15,605 bases of DNA from Beroe ovata (taxonomy: Eukaryota; Ctenophora; Nuda; Beroida; Beroidae), in the NCBI GenBank assembly GCA_946803715.1, contig CAMPET010000071.1, positions 5,320-20,924 of the forward strand, given 5' to 3'. The number at the start of each line of letters is the position of its first letter. Position 1 is the first letter of the stretch. The position numbers were made by a program, and so were the translations under genes. The notes beneath the pieces were generated by a model. That model searched no databases, had not been told where the DNA came from, and worked only from the letters and a program-made list of their open reading frames with translations. Of this stretch, positions 1 through 6,900 are shown in pieces.

Positions 1-194
1 TGCGTCTGTGTGTGTATGTGTGTGTTTGTACTTTGTCTTTGTGCGTCTGAATGTATGTATTGTGAGTGCGTCTGTGTGTGTGTTTGTACTTTGTGTTTGT
101 ATGTCTGTGTGTACTGTGAGTGCGTCTGTGTGTGTATGTGTAGCGTGTATGTGTTTGTGTGTGTGTGTGTTTGCGTGTGTGTGTGCGTGTATGG
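1..194. repeat. TG-rich microsatellite/minisatellite
   Basis: Almost pure TG/TGTGTC/TTTG sequence. The phrase TGCGTCTGTGTGTGT recurs at about 1, 66 and 121, so it is a degenerate minisatellite built on a TG microsatellite. It lies in the NCKX intron that follows the exon at 261-365. The reading frames across it are cysteine- and valine-rich low-complexity artefacts, not genes. Confidence 0.9.
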
Positions 195-260
195 TGTGCC
201 CAACAACATCATCAAATACATGCGGTTGTATACAATCAAAAGTAGCAAATTCAAACCCAC

Positions 261-365
261 CAGCCGCCATGAACGTAGCCCCGGCCACATCTTCCGATAG
301 GTTTAGTCTCTGACATATGACTTCGAGAGAGGGCACAAAGTAGTCGTCACACACAATGGCAATTG
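261..365 (-). CDS. NCKX exon 2 (start of alpha-1 repeat)
   Basis: 105 bp, entered through a TTTTCAG acceptor (366-368) and left at CTG|GTGGGT (donor 259-260). It encodes [14 protein letters not shown] followed by [18 protein letters not shown], part of the ion-binding alpha-1 region of NCKX exchangers. Reading past the donor gives [10 protein letters not shown], which loses family similarity and supports the splice point. Confidence 0.93.
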
Positions 366-1324
366 CTGAAAAGTTGGGTTGTGGATTTTAGTACCTATTT
401 TGGAGTGGAAGCAATGAAAACCGATATGTTAGTTTCAATGCCTTTATTAGGAGGGGACAGTTTTGTCAATTGGTGAATCATCATCACTTGATGTCAAGAG
501 TTGTGGAAGAAATTTCATAAGACGCACACTATTACACTGTCAATAATTGGATCAGCATGGAAACTTTTCTTTCATAGACTCAAATGCAAGCCTAGCAAGT
601 TGCAATTTTGATAAAAGTGTTGTTTACACTAACTACAATACATCCACTAGAGCAGCGCGCCGTCTTATGATATTTATCATGGATAGATGAAAATGCTACT
701 CATAGCTGAATATTCATGTTAAGAGATGGTGTAGACTATTTAGCAGTCGGCTATTCCATGGACCTTTGACATCTGATCTTGTCAATAAACACTACAACAT
801 CAAAGGCTGACAGAATGACCTCAACCAGCTCATTATGATATTGTGCCATATACATGGATAACCTATTTCCTGGGCACGATATGTGATTGTGTCCACTAAG
901 ACTGACCAGGGTGAATTCAAGATTAGGGAGACTGGAACATTGTCTACACTTACGTCAAGGACCTGAGCTGCTGTCAGCACGCTATATGTTAGATGACAAA
1001 TGAGCAGCGCGCTAAATCACTCTGCTGTTCTTATAGTGATGAGAGAGGTGATGACATATCACATAAATTAAGTTGGTGACTATTGTGTTAAATCCCAATA
1101 TATTTTGTAATACCAATTTTCAGGGGTAGGCATCTATCTGATGAAATACAGAAAATCTGAAACAGTATATCAGTTAAAACAAATCATTTCTGGCTGAAAC
1201 ACCTACCTATGAAGAGAATGAGGATAGCGAGTAGATAAACTACTGCAAAACCAACATAGTAGTAACCTCCGAGACCATATTCTACTGCACACCCAGTCAA
1301 AGTGCTGTTACTTGCAACTGTCAT
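261..1324 (-). CDS. K+-dependent Na+/Ca2+ exchanger (NCKX/SLC24 family), N-terminal two exons, partial
   Basis: Join of 1207-1324 and 261-365 on the minus strand; later exons lie beyond the left edge. Members of this family exchange Na+ for Ca2+ plus K+ across membranes. Exon 1 encodes a short N-terminus with an N-glycosylation sequon (NST) and a hydrophobic helix (about residues 24-45). Exon 2 starts the first alpha repeat: [15 protein letters not shown] and then [14 protein letters not shown], the NCKX signature. The GSSAPE part with the catalytic glutamate would be in the next exon. MAAG rather than LAFG argues against the mitochondrial exchanger SLC8B1. The phase joins cleanly: one base from exon 1 plus CA makes an alanine codon. 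The chosen ATG at 1322-1324 is preceded by an in-frame TGA. The N-terminus is short for the family, which often has a cleaved signal peptide and a longer extracellular region, so an upstream exon cannot be excluded. Confidence 0.9.
366..1206 (-). other. NCKX intron 1 (841 bp)
   Basis: No exon or RNA gene is evident inside. It contains two copies of the 11-mer GAGCAGCGCGC (650-660 and 1002-1012) in otherwise AT-rich sequence. The open frame on the minus strand at 792-980 resembles no family I recognise. Confidence 0.75.
1207..1324 (-). CDS. NCKX exon 1 (start codon, first membrane helix)
   Basis: 118 bp: 39 codons plus one base. It starts [11 protein letters not shown] and ends in a hydrophobic run, [12 protein letters not shown]. 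The donor is G|GTAGGT at 1205-1206. An in-frame stop lies three codons upstream of the ATG. A CTAG just before the ATG could act as a 3' splice site, so this may be the second transcribed exon after a non-coding 5' exon. Confidence 0.85.
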
Positions 1325-2483
1325 GCTAGCTCATAATTATTCCATTCTTCAACATAAGGTGTTAAAGTGTTACTCTTGTGTCAAATAATCAGCTGAAGTA
1401 GATGCAAAATGGATTATTATATTGCATAAATATTCATTGAAAAGGTGGAATATAAACGTAGCAAAACTTTTTTGAAGTCTTTAAAGTCTTATATAGGAGA
1501 CCCTTATAGTTCCCTCCATAGGGATCGGTCACCACTGGATAGAATTGAAGACAGATTTAGTATATAGAAAATATAAATATATCTTATTATGGTATTATTA
1601 TGGTATATTATGCACCATTCTTCCATGAACTGTATGGTATGAAATTCTGGGTGGTCAAGAGTTATATTGCTAAAATCACACAGCAAGTTTAATGTAGAAA
1701 TTTTATTGTTTATCACCCACTACTCTTCTACAAAACATATCATTTTTCTTCTCATATTCTTCCACACCTGAGGATAAACTAAGCATAGTGGTTGTCTATC
1801 CATGATAGATCCTGTCAAGAATTTCTCTCAATTCTCATGTATCAAAGTTGTACTGCAAACCAGGCCATAGACCATGGTCTGAATCAGCTTTCGACCATTG
1901 CCAAAATGCCAAAAAATGAAATTATGATAATACTAGTGGATGTCATACACTATCCATTGAGCCATCCAGTACGACAACACAATGCAATTAACAAACAGCA
2001 CAAAGATGCGTTTTCCTATTGATTGAGGTATAGACATCCCAACTGGACGTCTCAACTTGGCTCATGCACAATGTTAATTTTATGAAGGAGCACTTGAAAA
2101 CAAACCAGCCATTTCTTTTAATACCTATTGGCACTGTGACAAAACGACACATTTAACTGTGAGCTGTCAAAAAACACTCGCAGTCCAGATGCAACAACTC
2201 GAAAGTATATTCAGTGCAGAATCATTGCTCAAATCAGCATGTGCATTGCATTGTTCCTAAAACGTGAAAAAGAACAGAAAGAGCCAGGTTATCTGTTATC
2301 AAAGCAGTATCACCTGAAATGAGCATTGAGCTCCCATTTTGCTATAACAGCACTGCACTTGCACTCAGCAGTAGCACATGTCTATGGCAACACGCCGGCG
2401 CGTTCATAGTTTCTGCGACGCGTTAGCATGGATGTCGATGATATATCATAATACTAGCTATAGCCCGTGTCTTAATGTCGGGC

Positions 2484-2648
2484 GATGCCAGACCGCTGAT
2501 GCAAGCCGCTGAGAATAAGTTTGCGCCACGCGCGAAACGAAATTCTCGACAGGGTCTATCATCGATCGACAACCCGTGTCGAAAATAATTCCATCGCGCG
2601 CGCGACGCAAATTATTCTCATTCTCAAGCTCAGCTCACAACTGGCATC
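2484..2648. repeat. Near-palindrome of about 165 bp
   Basis: Outer arms GATGCCAG (2484-2491) and CTGGCATC (2641-2648). Main arms begin TGAGAATAAGTTTGCG (2510) and are mirrored by CGCAAATTATTCTCA ending at 2620. Inner arms are CTCGACAGGGT and ACCCGTGTCGA. The centre is about 2557-2570. Arms match with a few mismatches and indels. It may be a MITE-like element or a cruciform-capable promoter segment; no clear target-site duplication was seen. Confidence 0.6.
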
Positions 2649-2727
2649 ATGATTCATGGCGCTCGGCCGCTTCGCGTCAGCTGGGCCTGGGCCTAGCATC
2701 GCTGTGTCAGATTTGATCTGACCGGAC

Positions 2728-2765
2728 CTCTGTTCCTCGCGGCGCGGCGCGTGCGAGAAACAGAG
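2728..2765. repeat. GC-rich hairpin
   Basis: A 13-bp stem, CTCTGTTCCTCGC (2728-2740) against GCGAGAAACAGAG (2753-2765), with one mismatch, encloses a 12-base GC loop. It lies within the CpG-dense block. Confidence 0.6.
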
Positions 2766-2827
2766 ATCAGAATTGTTCCCGCGCTGCGTGACCCAAATAC
2801 TCCGCGCGCGCTGCGCGTCTCCGTGGT

Positions 2828-2863
2828 TTCTACGACTTTTCAGTAATTCTACGACTTTTCAGT
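2828..2863. repeat. 17-bp direct duplication
   Basis: TTCTACGACTTTTCAGT occurs at 2828-2844 and again exactly at 2847-2863, separated by AA. Confidence 0.9.
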
Positions 2864-2920
2864 TCACTGAGTAGAATAGGGGCGCGCAACGTGTGCACAA
2901 TCAGAATCAGATAAAATCTG

Positions 2921-2954
2921 ACTACTATACTACTAGTACTATGTACTACTACTA
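2921..2954. repeat. ACT-rich microsatellite
   Basis: Imperfect ACT/AGT trinucleotide run in the intergenic region. Confidence 0.7.
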
Positions 2955-3420
2955 GCATCGCCAGGCAAGCGACGTGTGGTGCACACTTTAATACTTTATA
3001 GTTCATACTCAAAAGTTAAACTTAGATTAAAGTTATTAACTTAAAGTACGACGAACTAGCAGTAAGTTTTAAGCTTAATTCATTTGTCATTGATCATGAT
3101 GATAAAATGGAATTGGATGAATTACAATTCTAACGCAAATACCATCAAGATGAACAAGCACAATAATACTTATTTACAAATTACATCATCATGTATCAAC
3201 GCCAAAAATTAAGTGTGAAACCCATGTCTAGGCCTGCAACATTGCAACAATCAGGAACTATTTTGTATTTCATAATGACAGTTTACAAAAGCCATTTTCC
3301 GTCTCTTCGAGCTTTGAGTTCAAGCGAATCCTGTCACTTTTTCAGTCATGACGAATCACATGAAAATGGTTCAAAAATATAACGAACATGTTGTAAATAA
3401 AATTCCGATTATTCGTATTG

Positions 3421-3426
3421 TTTATT
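3421..3426 (-). other. Candidate poly(A) signal for cullin-3
   Basis: AATAAA on the minus strand about 540 bp past the cullin-3 stop codon. It is the nearest exact match I noticed downstream; an ATTAAA variant lies near 3508. Position is the only support. Confidence 0.25.
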
Positions 3427-3966
3427 GCGTCCTGTCAAGGATACAAGTTCAAGTCGACAATGGATTTGAAAAACAAAAAAAGCTAATTTGGCCCAATTTC
3501 AGTGCTGTCTTTAATCTGACAAGTTGTACCAAATATGCAAAATGTATATTTGCAACGTATATTGTAGTTAAGTCGCGCATTGTATGCTCTTCAGTCTTCA
3601 ATTTTACATCTAAATGCCTATCAGTATCTATGCCACACTACCCACAATATCACATTCACAATACTCCCGTGTGTTTTCTTTGTACTACAAAATTTCCACG
3701 GAAAGACCTCGAAATTTTGATACGAAACTGGAAGAATTTACGTCCATTCTTGTAACAACAAGCATAATCATCGACAATCGACAAAGATAAAAAGCACGTT
3801 TCTCGACCAAAATTGGGTTACCATTACCAACTTCAAATATATAATAGATCAAATGCTTCATAGTTTTTGTGATAAAGCATTAAAGCAATGTATTTTGTAA
3901 ATTCTCGGCGAATATTCACCATTTTTCGAGGAAAAGGAGGATTTCTTTGGAGTTTGGCAGTCCCCT

Positions 3967-3991
3967 TCAAGCGAGGTACATGTATACTTTT
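3967..3991 (-). CDS. CUL3: CUL3 last coding exon: KVYMYLA stop
   Basis: 25 bp. TTTTCAG|A completes the arginine, then KVYMYLA and TGA (3967-3969). Cullins end in Y-x-Y-(L/V)-A; human CUL3 ends VYTYVA. Confidence 0.95.
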
Positions 3992-6900
3992 CTGAAAAGA
4001 GAAAATAATTCAATTAACCAATCAAATGATTAATCGATAAAGCAAAAACGACTCAATTAGGCATTCAATTAACTAATTGATAAACCACTCAATCGCCTTA
4101 TCAAAAAGTCACTCAATTAACAATAATTACCTGTCACTGGGTGATCTGACGAGATATTCCCGTTCTATGAGACTCTCAATTCTCTTCTTGATAGAAGCAG
4201 GCGATGGCATGAAACGAGACTTTAGCAAACCAGTTACCTTGGGGATGTGTAAATTCACAGCCCAGCATTATGATAGGGAATAAAAACGACAAAAACGACC
4301 GTTTTTGTACTACCAATTTGGCGCAAAAGCAATGCACATGAGGCAATCATGTGATTGCCTTCACTACAAATCCAAGCGACTTCGAAAAAAAGCATTCACA
4401 AACCTCTGAGATGAGCACATTATGCTCCTGCTCCTTCCTAGCCTTCATGATTCTGACAATGGCCGCCTCAATCTCATGTTTCCGGTCATCGTCTACTCTC
4501 TGTCGAGTTATCTGACGTTCCGGATCGCTCTCCGACTTGGTTGCGATTGCTGGAGGGGGGGAGTTGTTTTCAAGTTTATGAATCAGATTGGATTGTTTAT
4601 ATCACGGTTCATAAATTCATAAAAAAATTCATAAATTATTTCATTTCCCAAGGCTGAACATTCACCCGTCTGAATCTTGACTCTTATCAACTTGGACGAG
4701 AACTGATCATTGATGCTGAATTCGTCGGTTGGTGCTATTTCCTTGGATTTCGGTTCTTTTTGTATGACTCTGTGCTGTAGCCGGCCAAGAGCGAGTGATG
4801 ATAGCGCTCGTTTTAGCTCCTAAAATGGCAAGAATTTTCAGGGACTATTCAAAGTTCTACAACGTTAGGGATAGAGTCATTTTTTACAAATTATTGAAAT
4901 TTAGAAATGGTGAATTTAGAAATAGTGATATCAATTATCAAACCTTGATAAAATTCCTCCGCAAAAACGTACCTTCTCAGGGATATTTGACTCAGTCTGT
5001 ATTTCCTGGTAGGTGTAAGTCTGTTGTCTGTTGAACAACATCAGGATACACATCTGATAGGTTGAGACCTGGAAAAATATAGTGCTGTGTTTGGCTGTTT
5101 TCATCCCATAGAGTGCTGTGATTGGCTGTTTTCATTCTATATAGTGCTGTGATTGGCTGATTTCAGTCTATAAAGTGCTGTGATTGGTTGTTTTCATTCC
5201 ATAGGGTGCTGGGATTGGCTGGTCGCTCTCTAAAATATGATTCAAGGATTGGTTCAGATCCAAGAGTCGGGGTATATAATTTGCTCATGATAACTCAACT
5301 ACACAAACAATGTAACCGATTCTGGCGTAGATATTTCAAACACAAGGAAATATTTTTCCCAACCTGAAGAATATGTCTTTTCGGCGTAACAACATCGTCC
5401 TTAGACTGATAAAATATCGCGTTGAGATCTGCTTGTCCTAGCTGAGGCTGGAGATTGAGTTGTCGTCCACTGTGGTCCTTGAGATAGAATGTTTTGAACC
5501 TCTCAAACGCGATTTCCGCTTCTTTGGGGAGTTTGGATGCAACTTTGCAGGGGGAACCGGGCCAGTATCCTGGGAATGAGAGGGGAATGTGAAGAGACGA
5601 CAATACGAATCTATGGCAATACTTTAGACAAAAAATTCTTCTTACAGCTGCTGAAAAATCAAGTCACTAGAAAAGCACTTTGTTACATGTACAAGTAACG
5701 CAAAAAATCAATTGATAACGTGTGTTCCGAGTCACGTGACAAATATCTTACCAGTGGTCAGTACCCTGACATTCAAATCGAGGGAAAGGGGTGGCATGTC
5801 CTTGGTAACATCCCTGAACTTATCGTTCACTGAATTACTGATACTCATGTCCTTGAACATTCCCTCCAATTTGCACGTGAACTGGCACCCACACTCAGTC
5901 TGAAATATCGAGGTATGGATGATATGGGGGTGAAATTAAGAACAATTCCTTTCGCACGCGCGCAGGGACCTTCAAATCAAATTAATCGACTACTGAAACA
6001 GACTCTTTCGAATCAGGTGCAACAGTTAAGTGATGGGGAAGGAAGAAAATATTACCTTGAGTTTGGATATCATGTTCAGTTCTGCATCGTCTGACACCGA
6101 TCTGTGGTTCAGTAACCTCTTCGACAAGTGTTGTTTGTAATACCTGAAATTAACAACTTTATCAAATGTCATTTAAATTATAGACAAGACGTGTTTGGAG
6201 CAACTTTTTTCGAAACAACAACTCATTGACATGCCATTAACAAGTCATTAATTCACCTCTCAAAGACATCCTTATCAACAAGGAACTTGAACAACACAAT
6301 ACTTTGATCCAGAACTCTCTCGATATCTTGCTCTGTCAACTACGATGCAGGAAATTAAAATTTCAGTGTTCGTCAGTACCATTTCTACTACTATTGGTAG
6401 TATACAGTGTTGGTGATTGACCAATCAACTTTCAAATCGAAAGTTGATAGATTGCTAAAATATTTACTCAATCGATAAAACATTTACTAAATCGAAAGTT
6501 TTGATTGAGTAAACGTTTTATATAATCATACAACTTACCCCTTTTGTACCCTTCTTGAGTTTGTCGTCGATGAATAGGGAGAGGTACTCTGGTGATTTTG
6601 GGTTAAGGTTTAGGAAGTGTTCGAATTCCTGAGGGAGAAAGGAAATCAATTCTGAGGAAACGGTGTGAAGAATAGGTCAGAAGAAGTATACAAGTAGAGA
6701 GATAATTCGGTCAGGACAGAATTCTGAATAACTAAATTCTTCGCCCCTCCTTTGTTTATTAACATTCTAAATTCTAAATTCTCTCAAGGAAAGTACAATT
6801 GAGCTACTATTGCTCTTCCTCATTCAATTACCGAGCATATGGCTTGTTTGAAAGTGTGGTCATTGGAGAAGGAGTTTTTGAGAAATTCATCAAATCGCTC

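Larger units (their letters stand above)
2390..2830. promoter_or_regulatory. CpG-dense block, possible promoter/5' exon of NCKX
   Basis: Clusters of CGCG and GCGCGC stand out against AT-rich flanks on both sides. It sits about 1.1 kb upstream of the NCKX ATG and downstream of the cullin-3 stop, so a role as NCKX transcription start region is plausible. This is inference from composition and position only; no TATA box or initiator was identified. Confidence 0.35.
1325..3966. other. Intergenic region between cullin-3 3' end and NCKX start
   Basis: No protein similarity is recognisable on either strand. The part at 1325-2390 is AT-rich and would be the proximal 5' flank or 5' UTR/intron of NCKX. 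The part at 2390-2830 is CpG-dense with inverted repeats. Positions 2921-2954 are ACT-rich simple sequence. The part at 3000-3966 is AT-rich and should include the cullin-3 3' UTR. A plus-strand open frame of 135 codons at 3348-3755 has no family resemblance and lies antisense to that likely UTR. Confidence 0.6.

Noticed and set aside
8-313. Two overlapping cysteine/valine-rich frames at the left end
   Set aside because: Translation of a TG microsatellite, overlapping the real NCKX exon on the other strand.
792-980. Minus-strand frame of 62 codons with a good GTAAGT donor near 953
   Set aside because: It lies in the NCKX intron; the spliced protein joins perfectly without it and it matches no family.
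1869-1880. Perfect palindrome AGACCATGGTCT
   Set aside because: A single 12-bp palindrome is expected by chance in a window of this size, and nothing nearby supports a function.
3348-3755. Plus-strand open frame of 135 codons
   Set aside because: No family resemblance, AT-rich, and antisense to the probable CUL3 3' UTR; consistent with chance.
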